Below are positions 16,855-25,770 of a stretch of 64,000 nucleotides of DNA, piece by piece. Every line of letters begins with the position of its first letter. Position 1 is the stretch's first letter. Source of the DNA: Terriglobus roseus DSM 18391 (GTDB lineage: Bacteria > Acidobacteriota > Terriglobia > Terriglobales > Acidobacteriaceae); contig NC_018014.1 in NCBI RefSeq assembly GCF_000265425.1, forward strand, positions 4,588,001-4,652,000. The letters run 5' to 3'. The notes beneath the pieces were generated by a model that did no database searches, was not told the DNA's origin, and saw only the letters and a list, made by a program, of their open reading frames with translations. A program made the translations under genes and the position numbers.

Positions 16855-19854
16855 TTACTGACGAGTGTTGGCGCAGGCTGGTGTCCAGCAGGAGGGCTTC
16901 GGGTTCTTGCCGAGGCTGAGGAGGTTGGCCATGATGCGGAAGCTGCCGGGGACGCCTTCGGGCATTTCGCGGAAGAAGGCGTAGGCCAGGTAGGCGTAGT
17001 ACCCCTTGCCGTACTGGGCGTAGAGCAGACCGCCCTTTTGCGGGTCCTGACCGGTGTCGTGGACTTCGGTCAGTGCGGTCCACTCCGGCCCGAAGGACTT
17101 GGGGAAACCGTGGCCTCGCTCCTCAACCCAGTTGTCGAAGTCGGCCGGGACGATCTTGTTAGGCCAGGTCATGACTGGGTCGTCCGCGTGCAGGAGGGTG
17201 ACCTTCGCGTCTTCTTCGACGACGGTGTGGCCCTGGTCGCCGGGGACAGAGATTGGGAAGGGCGCGTAGTCGTGGTCGTAGGTGGCGTCCTGGTACTGAC
17301 TGATGACGACACCGCCGGCTTTGACGTAATCGAGCAGGCGACTGTTCGCGGCGCGGATGGCGGGGCGTGCGGTGTAGGTGCGGACGCCGAGGATGATGGC
17401 GTCGTAGCTGTTCAGGTCGCCGCGCTGCAGGTCGGTGTCGCTGAGCATGACGGGGTCGACACCGATCTCATGCAGGCTGTCGGGTACTTCGTCGCCGGAG
17501 CCCATGACATAGCCCACCTTCAATGCCTGCGCCACCTTCACATCGACGCCAGTGATGCGGCTGGTGGAGGGCGCGTAGCGCGGGTAGGGACGAATGCCGG
17601 GGTAGCCGATGGTGGTGAAGCCCTGGGTGTACTGCTTGCCGTTGTACTCGGCGACGGCGGTGATGGGGTAGGTCTGCGTGGCGAGGCCGGGCGTGGTGAC
17701 GCGGAAGCGGAGGACGACGTCTTCGTTATCGCGCATGGTCTTGAAGGTGGCGCTGGCGGGTTCGGAGGTCCAGCCCTTGGGCAGTTCGAGCTTCAGCGTG
17801 CCGCTGGCGGGGCCCTTGACGCTGCTGTGAATGGTGATCTGCAGCGGCAGTGCGGTGTTGGTGAGCGGAAGGATACCGCTGGCGGGCGAGACGCTGACGG
17901 AGATGGCGGGTGCTACGAGCAGGGGTTCCTGCAGAACGCCGAGGCCGTTGTATCGATGCGGCGTCTGCACGACGCCTGTCAGTGTGGCGTGCGTGCCGGC
18001 GAAGGTGTAGTTGACCTGTGCGGAGAGCGGATAGGGCTCGGTGGGCAGCGTGAGGAAGCGCGGGTCCTTGATGTCGTAGAAGCTCTGTTCAAGGCTGGGC
18101 CGCGAAAAGTACGGTGCGGTGGGCGCGGCGTCTGCCGGCACGGTTGCGAGCAGGAAGGCGTCGGTTGCGACGCCGGCGGCGAGCGGGCCGATGGGCGGCG
18201 GTGTTGGCGCGGCGGCGAGGCGGCTGCCGCGGCCCTCCGCCGTGGAGGCTACGGGCGGAGCTTCACCGCCGGTGGTGGTTGCGGATGCTGCGGGTGGCGG
18301 CGGTGCCGGTGCTAGGGGCGGGGGCGGTGTGCGGACCTTCCAGTCGCCACCGAAGGACGGGACCAGCGTGATGGCGTCGACGGCGACGGGCGTGAGGCCC
18401 TGGTCGGCGACGTGAATGTTCACGCCAAAGTTCTCACCGGCGACGACGGTCTGCGAGATGACTGGCTGCGGCGGGCCACCGGGGCCGATCTGCTGCGGGC
18501 CGCTGGGGCCTGCCTGGACGGTGGCAACCATGCTCATGCCGAGCGACTGTGCGAGCGCCTGGTTGAACTGACGCTCCTTGGTCTCAAGCTCGAAGATGGC
18601 GTTGTAGCGGGCCTCTTCCGGCAGCTTTGCCTTGCGAAGATCGGCGATGAGGGCGCGTGTGAGATCAAGCCCCTTGGCCAGCGCGAGTGCGGATTTTGAA
18701 GGGTCGTTGGCGTCGAAGCGGGCGTTCGCTTCCCTTACCTGTGCGTCAATGGCAACCAACTGCGTGCGGGCGGAGCCCTGTGCGGCGGTGGGCAGAACGG
18801 ACGCGATGGCCGGGAGTGAGGTGTCGATGCCCGCGAAGAAGTTGTCTTCCTGCTGAGGGAGTCTGGATCCGCCAACGCGCGAGGCATAGAGATGGTAGCT
18901 GGCGTCAGCACGGCCGGGCGGCGGTGTGGCGACGCCGCCGTTCTGGGACTTCTGCTGGTTCAGGCCTTCGCGCGAGATCTGCGCGTAGCTTTCCCCGAAG
19001 AGTGCGTTGTAGGTGCCGCCGGGAACGGTGACGGTAGCGGGCGGGACGAAGTCCATCGTCTCGCCGGTGATGTAGTTGCGGTAGAGCAGCGGCTCAGTTT
19101 TGCCGGTGGCGTAGTCGTAGACAGTCTTGCCGGTGGCACGGGCGAAGGGCGAGCGTGCGTAGACCTTAAGCGGCGACCACGGCTGCAGGCCTTCCTTGAT
19201 CTGTTCGGGGAACATCTTCGGATCGCCGGCGGCGTTGTAGACCTCCTGCGCGGTGACGCCGGCGGTCTGGTGATGGCCGTGACCGTCCGAGGAGTTGCCG
19301 GAGAAGACGCTGGTGATGACCATGGGGCGGGTCTCGCGGACGACGCGGACGGCATCGCCGAGGACACGTTCGTGTCCCCACTGGCGCAGCGTCTCTTCGC
19401 GAGTTTTGGAGAAGCCGAAGTCGGCGACGCGCGTGTAGTAGAGGTTGACGCCGTAATAGTGGTTGGCGGTGAGGTGTTCCTGCGTGCGCAGGATGCCGAG
19501 ACCATCCCAGAACTCGGGTGTCATGACATTCTGGCCGCCTTCGCCACGGTTGAGGCTGAGCAGCGAGACGGTGGCGCCGAGACCGCGGCTGACGTAGGCG
19601 AGTGATGCGCCGTCCTCATCGTCAGGGTGCGCGTTGATCTGCAGGAGCGTGGCGCGCGTGGAAAGCTTGCGCAGCGACTGTGCCAGGCCCGCGGCACCGC
19701 GATCAAAGGGCAGCGGCGTTGCGAAGGCGTTCTGCTGGATGTGAAGTTCCTCAGCATCATGCTGTGCCTGAGGGCGGGCCATGGCAGGCACGGCGAGAAC
19801 AGCGCACACGGCGAGGGCCGCGTAGATGGGTTGCAGAACGGTACGCTTCACCAT
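16855..19854 (-). CDS. Large exported PIG-L family deacetylase with C-terminal beta-sandwich and ThuA-like region
   Basis: This protein of about 999 residues has a signal peptide (hydrophobic about 9-26) and an N-terminal PIG-L/LmbE domain. Its metal motif AHPDDE (75-80) and the GHGHHQTAG segment fit zinc-dependent N-deacetylation of sugars. A Pro/Ala-rich linker follows (RTPPPPLAPAPPPP). Next comes an NEW3-like beta-sandwich (GTLKLELPKGWTSEP) and then a ThuA/glutamine-amidotransferase-like region (YDAIILGVRTYTARPAI, GGVVISQYQD). I set the start at 19854, where Met begins a good signal peptide with GGAG just upstream; the frame extends 44 residues further without one. It probably removes acetyl groups from extracellular or envelope glycans. 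Confidence 0.8.
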   Translation of the reverse strand: MVKRTVLQPIYAALAVCAVLAVPAMARPQAQHDAEELHIQQNAFATPLPFDRGAAGLAQSLRKLSTRATLLQINAHPDDEDGASLAYVSRGLGATVSLLSLNRGEGGQNVMTPEFWDGLGILRTQEHLTANHYYGVNLYYTRVADFGFSKTREETLRQWGHERVLGDAVRVVRETRPMVITSVFSGNSSDGHGHHQTAGVTAQEVYNAAGDPKMFPEQIKEGLQPWSPLKVYARSPFARATGKTVYDYATGKTEPLLYRNYITGETMDFVPPATVTVPGGTYNALFGESYAQISREGLNQQKSQNGGVATPPPGRADASYHLYASRVGGSRLPQQEDNFFAGIDTSLPAIASVLPTAAQGSARTQLVAIDAQVREANARFDANDPSKSALALAKGLDLTRALIADLRKAKLPEEARYNAIFELETKERQFNQALAQSLGMSMVATVQAGPSGPQQIGPGGPPQPVISQTVVAGENFGVNIHVADQGLTPVAVDAITLVPSFGGDWKVRTPPPPLAPAPPPPAASATTTGGEAPPVASTAEGRGSRLAAAPTPPPIGPLAAGVATDAFLLATVPADAAPTAPYFSRPSLEQSFYDIKDPRFLTLPTEPYPLSAQVNYTFAGTHATLTGVVQTPHRYNGLGVLQEPLLVAPAISVSVSPASGILPLTNTALPLQITIHSSVKGPASGTLKLELPKGWTSEPASATFKTMRDNEDVVLRFRVTTPGLATQTYPITAVAEYNGKQYTQGFTTIGYPGIRPYPRYAPSTSRITGVDVKVAQALKVGYVMGSGDEVPDSLHEIGVDPVMLSDTDLQRGDLNSYDAIILGVRTYTARPAIRAANSRLLDYVKAGGVVISQYQDATYDHDYAPFPISVPGDQGHTVVEEDAKVTLLHADDPVMTWPNKIVPADFDNWVEERGHGFPKSFGPEWTALTEVHDTGQDPQKGGLLYAQYGKGYYAYLAYAFFREMPEGVPGSFRIMANLLSLGKNPKPSCWTPACANTRQ

Positions 19855-20019
19855 GTCTCCTGCGGCTGTGGGTGAACCACGCCGGTGCTTAATTATTTGC
19901 TGATACACAGGACTGTAACCTAGCGCATGAGGTTTTGAAAGGTTCTTTAGAAAGTTCTTTGCTGCGGCTTCCGGAGAGCGGCGCACGCTGTCTGCGAGCG
20001 CGGGTGGCGCGGGTCTTGT

Positions 20020-20892
20020 CTAGCTTGCAGCAGCTACGAGCCGACCGATCTCCGCGAGCATGGCGTTGCGTTTGTCTTCGGAGCCGGGGCACTGCGTGAT
20101 GTAGGCGGCGACGATGAGCGGTGCGCGGCCGCCGTTGGGCCACAGAACGGCAATGTTGTTTGTGGTGTGCTCGCCGTTGGAACCGGTCCTGTCCGCGGCG
20201 CGCCAGCCCTTTGGCAGCTTTGCGCGGATGCGGGTGAGGCCAGTAGTGCTGGACTGCATCCAGTCGAGCAGTTGCTGGCGTGAGTCGGGCTTGAGGGCGT
20301 CGCCGAGCAGGAGCGATTGCAGGTTGTGCACCATGGCGTCGGGCGAGGTGGTGTCGCGCGGGTCGCCTGCGAGGGACTCATTCAGCGCGGTCTCTGTGCG
20401 GTCGAGACGGGTGACGGTATCGCCGAGGGATTGTGCGTAGGTGGTGATTTTGCCGGGGCCGCCGATCGTTTCCAGCAGGACGTTGGCTGCGGTGTTGTCG
20501 CTCCTGATTAGGATGGCGGAGCAGAGGGCGCCGAGTGTCATGGAGGTGCCGGCGTGCTCGGCTGTGAGTGGGGAGTTGCCAAGAAGAGGTTTGGGCGGCA
20601 CATCGACCTGGCGGCGCAGGTCGTCTTTGAGGGTGTCGACGCGATGCAGAACGGCGGCGGCCAGCAGGAATTTGAAGGTGCTGCACATGGGAAAGCGCTC
20701 GTCTGCGCGCCAGGCTGCGCGCTCGCCGGTGGCGGTGTCGAGCAGGCTGACGCCGATGCGGCCTCCGTTCTTCTTCTCCATCGCGGCGATCGCGGTGGGC
20801 AGCGCTGTGTAACGGCCGGGTGCGGCGAAGGTGAAGCGGGGCAGCGCGAGGGCGACGGTGGCGGTGGCGAGGAAGCGGCGGCGTGTGAGCAT
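20020..20892 (-). CDS. Tat-exported class A beta-lactamase
   Basis: This 290-residue serine beta-lactamase shows every catalytic block: STFK (S71, K74), SDN (131-133), the omega-loop ETALN (E167 to N171) and RTG (235-237). Arginine replaces the usual lysine of KTG, as in carbenicillin-hydrolysing enzymes. A cysteine directly precedes the nucleophile, as in several extended-spectrum enzymes. The leader TRRRFLATATVALAL is a twin-arginine signal, so the enzyme should fold before export to the periplasm. The start at 20892 is set by that leader; the frame runs further upstream without support. It is divergent from a thioredoxin-like gene. No LysR-type regulator is adjacent. The actual spectrum is not predictable. 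Confidence 0.9.
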   Translation of the reverse strand: MLTRRRFLATATVALALPRFTFAAPGRYTALPTAIAAMEKKNGGRIGVSLLDTATGERAAWRADERFPMCSTFKFLLAAAVLHRVDTLKDDLRRQVDVPPKPLLGNSPLTAEHAGTSMTLGALCSAILIRSDNTAANVLLETIGGPGKITTYAQSLGDTVTRLDRTETALNESLAGDPRDTTSPDAMVHNLQSLLLGDALKPDSRQQLLDWMQSSTTGLTRIRAKLPKGWRAADRTGSNGEHTTNNIAVLWPNGGRAPLIVAAYITQCPGSEDKRNAMLAEIGRLVAAAS

Positions 20893-21067
20893 GTTGCTTT
20901 GAGCGGAACAGGTGTTGGCCGCAGATGCGAGTGCGGAGTATGGTTCCTCTCTTTGGGAAGGCAAACTGCTGCGCTGCGAATGACAATCCCTGTCCGCGAA
21001 GAGGATGGGGTGAACGATCGCGCAATGCGCTTGCACCTCGTGCGGAGACGCGCGCATCTTTATAGTC

Positions 21068-21640
21068 ATGCGTTCCTTCGATGTACGTCTCGTGAAGCGT
21101 TCGGTCCTTCTTGCCGCTGCTGGTGCAGCCCTTGCCCTGTCCGTTGCCGGATGCAAGGAGAAGTCGCCTGAGGCGACGCCCGCGACGACTGCCGCAGCCA
21201 CGCCTGCGAAGGTGAAGCCGCCCGTTGTGACTGCTCCCCCGGCTGTGAAGGCGCACCTGTATGACGACGATGCCGACCCGAACAAGCAGATTGCCGATGG
21301 TCTGAAGCAGGCGAAGAAGGAACACAAACGCGTGATCCTGGACTTTGGCGGCGACTGGTGCGGTGATTGCCAGGTGCTGGATATCTACATGCACCGCGAG
21401 CCGAACGCGGAGTTGCTGAGCAAGAACTTCGTCGTGGTGCACATTTCGGTAGGCCACATCGACAAGAACCTTGAGATTGGCGACCGTTACGGCGTGGCGC
21501 TGCACAAGGGTGTGCCCGCGCTGGCGGTGCTGGATGCGAATGGCAAGGCGCTGTACGCGCAGGCCGGCGGCGAGTTTGAATCGATGCGTTACATGCAGGA
21601 GTCGTCCGTTACGGAGTTCCTGAACAAGTGGAAGGCGTAA
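21068..21640 (+). CDS. Thioredoxin-fold lipoprotein with WCGDC active site
   Basis: This 190-residue protein has a lipoprotein signal with lipobox LSVAGC (Cys about 29), an Ala/Pro/Thr-rich tether, and a thioredoxin domain. The redox motif is WCGDC in DFGGDWCGDCQVLD, with Asp in place of the usual Pro. The later cis-proline context GVPALAVLD is present. It is predicted to be an envelope-anchored disulfide reductase or isomerase. Its stop overlaps the next gene (YihY/BrkB) by 13 nt if the GTG start of that gene is used. There is no clear ribosome site at the ATG. Confidence 0.82.
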   Translation: MRSFDVRLVKRSVLLAAAGAALALSVAGCKEKSPEATPATTAAATPAKVKPPVVTAPPAVKAHLYDDDADPNKQIADGLKQAKKEHKRVILDFGGDWCGDCQVLDIYMHREPNAELLSKNFVVVHISVGHIDKNLEIGDRYGVALHKGVPALAVLDANGKALYAQAGGEFESMRYMQESSVTEFLNKWKA

Positions 21641-22713
21641 GCAAGCCGCAGGCTGACATGGCGGCGGAGGCTTCGCCGGTGGGTTCTCGGTCGCGTACGG
21701 TCCAGAACGGATCGCAGGTCGACAGCACAACGGCGCGGTCGACCCAGCCGGCGCGCGAGCTTCGTTCTGCGCTGATGCAGCATGCGCGGACAGCTCGGTC
21801 GCTGGGGCATGACTGGGGTCATGAGGGTTTGCGGCTGAGCGATAAGATCCGCCTGGCTTACTGGAACGCCTTTCAGCATGACTGCCTGACGACTGCGAAG
21901 GCCACGGCTTATTCGGCGATTTTTGCGATCTTTCCCGCACTTGGATTTTTCGCGGCGATGGTGACGCTGCTGCCCTACTCCGGACCGGTGCGGTCACAGA
22001 TTGCGATCTTTCTGAACCGTGTTTTGCCTGCCAGCGTCGCTCCTTTGTTCGAGCAATACCTGATCAACGCGCATAGCTCTCCGAAGAGTACGGGTGTTTT
22101 GCTGGGCGCGGCCGTCGTGAGTGTGGTGGGTGCGGCCGGTGTGCTGGGGACGCTGATGGAAGGCTTTCGTCGTGCTTACAATCTGACCGAAGAGTGCTGG
22201 GGGCCGGGAATCCGTGGCGTTGTGCGGAAGCAGGTTCAGTCGTTTCTGCTGGTGCCGATTGCGCTGGTGCCGCTGACCGTGGCGAGTGTGCTGGTCGTCT
22301 TTGGGCACCTGATGCTGCTGGGGCTGATGCGTTTTTCGCCGAGCGGCTGGGACAGCGGCCTGTACTTTACGGCGAACACGGTTCGCTGGATCGGGTCGTT
22401 GAGCGCGACGGCTGCGGTGCTGGCGTTCATCTACCGCTATGCGGTCCCGGTGCGGCCGACCTGGCGAGATGTGGTGCCGGGCGCGGCGTTTGCGACGGCG
22501 ACGTGGTTTGTCTCGACGCTGGCGTTTGGCTTTTATGTGACCCACTTTGCCAATTACTCGCGTGTGTACGGGTCGCTGGGCACCGGTATTGTGCTGCTGG
22601 TCTGGTTGTTCCTGACGGCGCTGACGGTGCTGTGCGGCGCAGAATTGAACGCGGAACTGGCGCGTGATGCCAACCTGGTGGTACGGCCTGCGCCGGCGCC
22701 GGTTGTGCGGTAA
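21628..22713 (+). CDS. YihY/virulence-factor BrkB family membrane protein
   Basis: This protein of up to 361 residues has a polar N-terminal tail of about 70 residues and six hydrophobic helices typical of the YihY/UPF0761 family: TAYSAIFAIFPALGFFAAMV, LLGAAVVSVVGAAGVLGTLM, the GSLGTGIVLLVWLFLTAL segment and the C-terminal GAELNAEL. Family members are inner-membrane proteins of uncertain role; the old ribonuclease BN label was an error. The GTG at 21628 overlaps the previous gene; the ATG at 21658 is an equally good start. Likely co-transcribed with the thioredoxin-like gene. Confidence 0.83.
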   Translation: MEGVSKPQADMAAEASPVGSRSRTVQNGSQVDSTTARSTQPARELRSALMQHARTARSLGHDWGHEGLRLSDKIRLAYWNAFQHDCLTTAKATAYSAIFAIFPALGFFAAMVTLLPYSGPVRSQIAIFLNRVLPASVAPLFEQYLINAHSSPKSTGVLLGAAVVSVVGAAGVLGTLMEGFRRAYNLTEECWGPGIRGVVRKQVQSFLLVPIALVPLTVASVLVVFGHLMLLGLMRFSPSGWDSGLYFTANTVRWIGSLSATAAVLAFIYRYAVPVRPTWRDVVPGAAFATATWFVSTLAFGFYVTHFANYSRVYGSLGTGIVLLVWLFLTALTVLCGAELNAELARDANLVVRPAPAPVVR

Positions 22714-22723
22714 GCATCGGAAT

Positions 22724-22754
22724 CCACGTCTGCGACGTGAGACGTGGGGCGCCC
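22724..22754. repeat. Dispersed palindromic repeat, copy 4 (REP-like)
   Basis: CCACGTC then TGCGACGTGA then GACGTGGGGCGCCC belongs to the same family as the copies at 13171, 16716 and 16786. It lies 10 bp after the BrkB stop. Confidence 0.5.
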
Positions 22755-22806
22755 GCCTCATCTCCCCTGCAGGAATTTTCACGGTCGCGAATTTCGCACA
22801 GCTGGA

Positions 22807-22835
22807 TTGCCGGATGCGCTTTGGTTCTCGATAAT
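22807..22835 (+). promoter_or_regulatory. Sigma-70-type promoter of pyk
   Basis: TTGCCG (22807-22812), a 17-bp spacer and GATAAT (22830-22835) make a good housekeeping promoter, about 95 bp upstream of the pyruvate kinase start. Confidence 0.6.
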
Positions 22836-22930
22836 GCGTAAGGTCCTACTACAACCTGCCGTAACGTTTCAAACGGACCGTCTAGAATGAACAGCAGCGA
22901 GCGCCGGAGCGGCGAACGTTTTGGAGAGCA

Positions 22931-24394
22931 ATGAGCGACAGCAGCGGATTTCTGGGCAACGGGCGCAGTGCAAAGATTGTGGCCACACTGGGGCCTTCGT
23001 CTTCAAGCGAAGAGGTTTTTCGGAGCCTGGTACGTGCCGGCCTGGATGTTGCCCGGCTGAACTTTTCGCACGGATCGCATGAGCAGAAGGCCGAACTGAT
23101 CGCGATGGTTCGCAAGGTGAGCAAGGAAGAGGGCAAGCCCATCTGCATCCTTGCCGACCTGCAGGGGCCCAAGATCCGCACGGGCAGGCTGGTTGGCGGC
23201 AAGCCCGTACTGCTGGAAGCGGGCAAGCAGCTCATCATTACGCCGAACGAGATGGAAGGTACGGCCGAAAAGGTCAGCACTGTCTTCACGACGCTGGCGG
23301 AGAATCTTAGCCCTGGCGACACCATCCTGCTTTCAGACGGCCTGATCGAACTGACCGTGGCCGAGATCCAGGGCACTGACGTGGTGTGCGACATCATCAA
23401 CGGCGGCATGCTGGGCGAAAAGAAGGGCATCAACCTGCCCGGCATTGCGGTGAATGTGCCCGCGTTGACCGAGAAGGACGAAGAAGACCTGGTCTTCATT
23501 GCGACGCAGGGCGTGCATGCGCTGGCGCTGTCGTTTGTTCGTACCGCAGAGGACATTCGTTATGCGCGCCGCCGCATGAAGCAGTTGAACTGCACGGCGT
23601 GGGTCGTCGCCAAGCTGGAGAAGCCGCAGGCGATTGAGAACCTGGAAGAGATTCTGGAAGAGACCGACGCGCTAATGGTTGCACGTGGCGATCTTGGCGT
23701 GGAAGTGCCACCGGAGAAGGTGCCGGCGATCCAGAAGCACATCATCCGTCGTGCCCTGGCCTATCGCAAGCCGGTAATTACCGCGACGCAGATGCTGGAG
23801 AGCATGATCGACAACCCGCGCCCCACACGCGCGGAAGTCAGCGACGTTGCCAACGCTGTGTATGACGGCACAGACGCCGTGATGCTGTCTGCCGAGTCTG
23901 CTGCGGGTAAGTATCCCGTGCAGGCCGTTGCCATGATGGCGAAGATCATCGTGGAGTCGGAGGCGCAGATGGCGCTGGACCGCTCGACCGGGCCTCGTCC
24001 CCTGCACCATGCACGCGGCGCCAAGCTTAGTGTTGCAGAGACGATCTGCGAAAGCATGGCGCACTCAGCCGAAGACCTGGACCTGAGCGCAATTGCCATC
24101 TTTACGGAGACCGGCACGTCCGCACGCCTGATTTCGATGTACCGGCCCAACGTTCGCATCTTTGCGCTGTCGAACGACGAAGAAGTAATCGGCAAAACGA
24201 TGATGCTGTGGGGCGTGCATTCCCTGTCAGTGGATCGTTTTGGCGCCGGTGATCTGCAGGTTTCTATGGCCGAGGAGACGCTGCGGACACGCGGTTTTGT
24301 GAAGGCTCGCGAGATCCTGGGAATCGTCGGCGGTACGGCGAGCCGCATTGGCGGCACCAACTTTATGAAGCTGCACGAGGTCTCAGACCAGTAG
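22931..24394 (+). CDS. pyk: Pyruvate kinase
   Basis: This 487-residue glycolytic enzyme converts phosphoenolpyruvate and ADP to pyruvate and ATP. Near-universal motifs are visible: KIVATLGPSS (N-terminus), ARLNFSHGSHE, ILADLQGPKIRTG, VVAKLEKPQAIENL with the catalytic lysine, MVARGDLGVEVP, the signature PVITATQMLESMI, PTRAEVSDVANAVYDGTDAVMLSAESAAGKYP, and a C-terminal regulatory domain. Length and start (ATG after GGAGAG) fit the family. It has its own promoter and is followed by a strong terminator. Confidence 0.96.
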   Translation: MSDSSGFLGNGRSAKIVATLGPSSSSEEVFRSLVRAGLDVARLNFSHGSHEQKAELIAMVRKVSKEEGKPICILADLQGPKIRTGRLVGGKPVLLEAGKQLIITPNEMEGTAEKVSTVFTTLAENLSPGDTILLSDGLIELTVAEIQGTDVVCDIINGGMLGEKKGINLPGIAVNVPALTEKDEEDLVFIATQGVHALALSFVRTAEDIRYARRRMKQLNCTAWVVAKLEKPQAIENLEEILEETDALMVARGDLGVEVPPEKVPAIQKHIIRRALAYRKPVITATQMLESMIDNPRPTRAEVSDVANAVYDGTDAVMLSAESAAGKYPVQAVAMMAKIIVESEAQMALDRSTGPRPLHHARGAKLSVAETICESMAHSAEDLDLSAIAIFTETGTSARLISMYRPNVRIFALSNDEEVIGKTMMLWGVHSLSVDRFGAGDLQVSMAEETLRTRGFVKAREILGIVGGTASRIGGTNFMKLHEVSDQ

Positions 24395-24417
24395 CTTTTG
24401 AAACCGCAATAAAGCTG

Positions 24418-24451
24418 AAGGGCACGGCCAATGGCCGTGCCCTTCTTCTTT
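24418..24451. terminator. Strong intrinsic terminator between pyk and the RNase T2 gene
   Basis: Perfect 13-bp arms AAGGGCACGGCCA and TGGCCGTGCCCTT are separated by one A and followed by CTTCTTT. Convergent genes on both sides could share it. Confidence 0.85.
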
Positions 24452-24461
24452 GCAGTAGAGC

Positions 24462-25319
24462 TTATTGCGGTGCGGGAATGCGGATCTGTGTGGCGCCGCA
24501 GGTCCTTACAGCGGAGCAGCTTTGGGCCTTCAGATTCTTGTCCATACAGACCTCGACGGCAGTGAGGTAGTTGTTGCCGCAAGTGAGTGCGATGCTGCCG
24601 GCCGGGAGCGATGGATTACTCTGCCGGAATAACGAGATGATCTGCTCTGGCGCGAGAGCGGTGGACTCCGTCAAGCCTCCCAGTTCGGCGGGGATCTGGA
24701 TGGACCGTTCGGCGCGGCGTGCGAGCGTGAGGAACTGGTCCGCGGGGAGGCCGGAGCAGGTGCCGTGCGTCTGCCACTCATGCTGCAGGAGTGACGCGTC
24801 CGGGTAGATGTCTGCGTACTGCGAGGGAGCGTTGGGGCCGGGCGCTTCGCTACAGTCTCCCGGATAGGTGCCGTCATGGTTCTGCGGCCACAGGCCGTGC
24901 AAGGTGAAGGCACGGTGCTGTGCGCATTCCGCCGCTGCCGGATGGGTGTGGCAGAACTCGGGCGACCAGGACAGGTTGAGTAGGTAGAAGTCGAACTGCC
25001 CGGGCGCGGCAGTGAGCGCGTGGCTGTTGTGGTGGCGGTCTGAGCGTGGCTGCGGCGCGGTTCGCCGGTCGCTGGCAGGAGCTTCTGCAGTCGCGTCTTC
25101 CCGGTCGTAGCTCTCCCAGTTATCGTCCTTCGCTTCGCCTGACCTGCCGTGATGGTGACGATGGCGCGATTCGGCCTGATAGCGGTCGTTGTACTGGTCA
25201 TCGCGATCGGAAGCACGACCGCCTATGGAGACCTGAGTCTGCTGGGCGGATCTGCAGCCACTTACAAATAAGGTGAGGGTAACCAGAACGAATGTTGCTG
25301 TAAGCCGATTCATCAACAA
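24462..25319 (-). CDS. Ribonuclease T2-family lipoprotein
   Basis: This 285-residue protein has a lipobox LFVSGC (Cys 22), a long polar linker rich in Arg, His and Asp (about 30-100), and an RNase T2 domain. The catalytic segments are FTLHGLWPQ (H141) and LQHEWQTHGTC (H180, E181, H185). The lysine common in HEWxKHG is Thr here. T2 enzymes cut single-stranded RNA to 2',3'-cyclic and 3' ends; a membrane-anchored form would scavenge RNA outside the cytoplasm. It is convergent with pyk. An alternative start two codons later (MNRLTATF) is equally likely. Confidence 0.87.
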   Translation of the reverse strand: MLMNRLTATFVLVTLTLFVSGCRSAQQTQVSIGGRASDRDDQYNDRYQAESRHRHHHGRSGEAKDDNWESYDREDATAEAPASDRRTAPQPRSDRHHNSHALTAAPGQFDFYLLNLSWSPEFCHTHPAAAECAQHRAFTLHGLWPQNHDGTYPGDCSEAPGPNAPSQYADIYPDASLLQHEWQTHGTCSGLPADQFLTLARRAERSIQIPAELGGLTESTALAPEQIISLFRQSNPSLPAGSIALTCGNNYLTAVEVCMDKNLKAQSCSAVRTCGATQIRIPAPQ

Positions 25320-25503
25320 ACTTGGATGTGCTCGGCTTGTAGGCGGGTGTACCGGTAGGTCGAGTCGGCTACGTCTGCCTTGAATTCCGTCTTAGTTGGT
25401 TACGAAACGGCCAAGCGTGCTATGCATAATTTTGCACATTCATTCCCAATACCAGCCCGGCCATAACTCCCTGCCGCGATTTTTTATCTCGTGAAACCAC
25501 TTG

Positions 25504-25770
25504 TTAGCCAGACTTACGTGCGTCACCCACTAAGTGAACGCCGTCACTGCTGCCGTGACGAGCTTCTTTCATAAGCCGGAACCGCGTGATCTTTTCTTCG
25601 ATCGCTTTGGTCACAAGGTAATTCAGCGAAACGCCCTGTCCCCGTGCAACAAGTTCCGCGTGTCTTCTAAGGGAGGCGGCAAGTTTTACGCGGACAGTCT
25701 TATCTCTGACGACAGGGGATTCAAGAACAATAGGCTTACCTGGGGGCGCGTTACTAGTGTCATCCTGCAT
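25504..25770 (-). CDS. Small ribbon-helix-helix (HicB/Arc-type) DNA-binding protein
   Basis: This 88-residue protein has a KTVRVKLAASLRRHAELVA strand-helix and a GVSLNYLVTKAIEEKI second helix, the RHH pattern of Arc/HicB/CopG-like proteins. No toxin partner is adjacent. It is divergent from the HD-GYP-like gene, and the tandem-palindrome element at 25877-25898 lies midway, about 107 bp from its start codon. RHH dimers commonly bind such tandem short palindromes cooperatively, so this is the best local candidate for the regulator of that element. This is inference. Confidence 0.65.
   Translation of the reverse strand: MQDDTSNAPPGKPIVLESPVVRDKTVRVKLAASLRRHAELVARGQGVSLNYLVTKAIEEKITRFRLMKEARHGSSDGVHLVGDARKSG

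Noticed and set aside
16774..18315. 513-codon open frame on the plus strand
   Set aside because: It is antisense to the PIG-L gene, has a composition of Gly/Val/Asp repeats typical of complementary GC-rich codons, and shows no domain.
20378..21997. 539-codon minus frame spanning the beta-lactamase and BrkB genes
   Set aside because: It overlaps three well-supported genes in other frames and has no recognisable domain.
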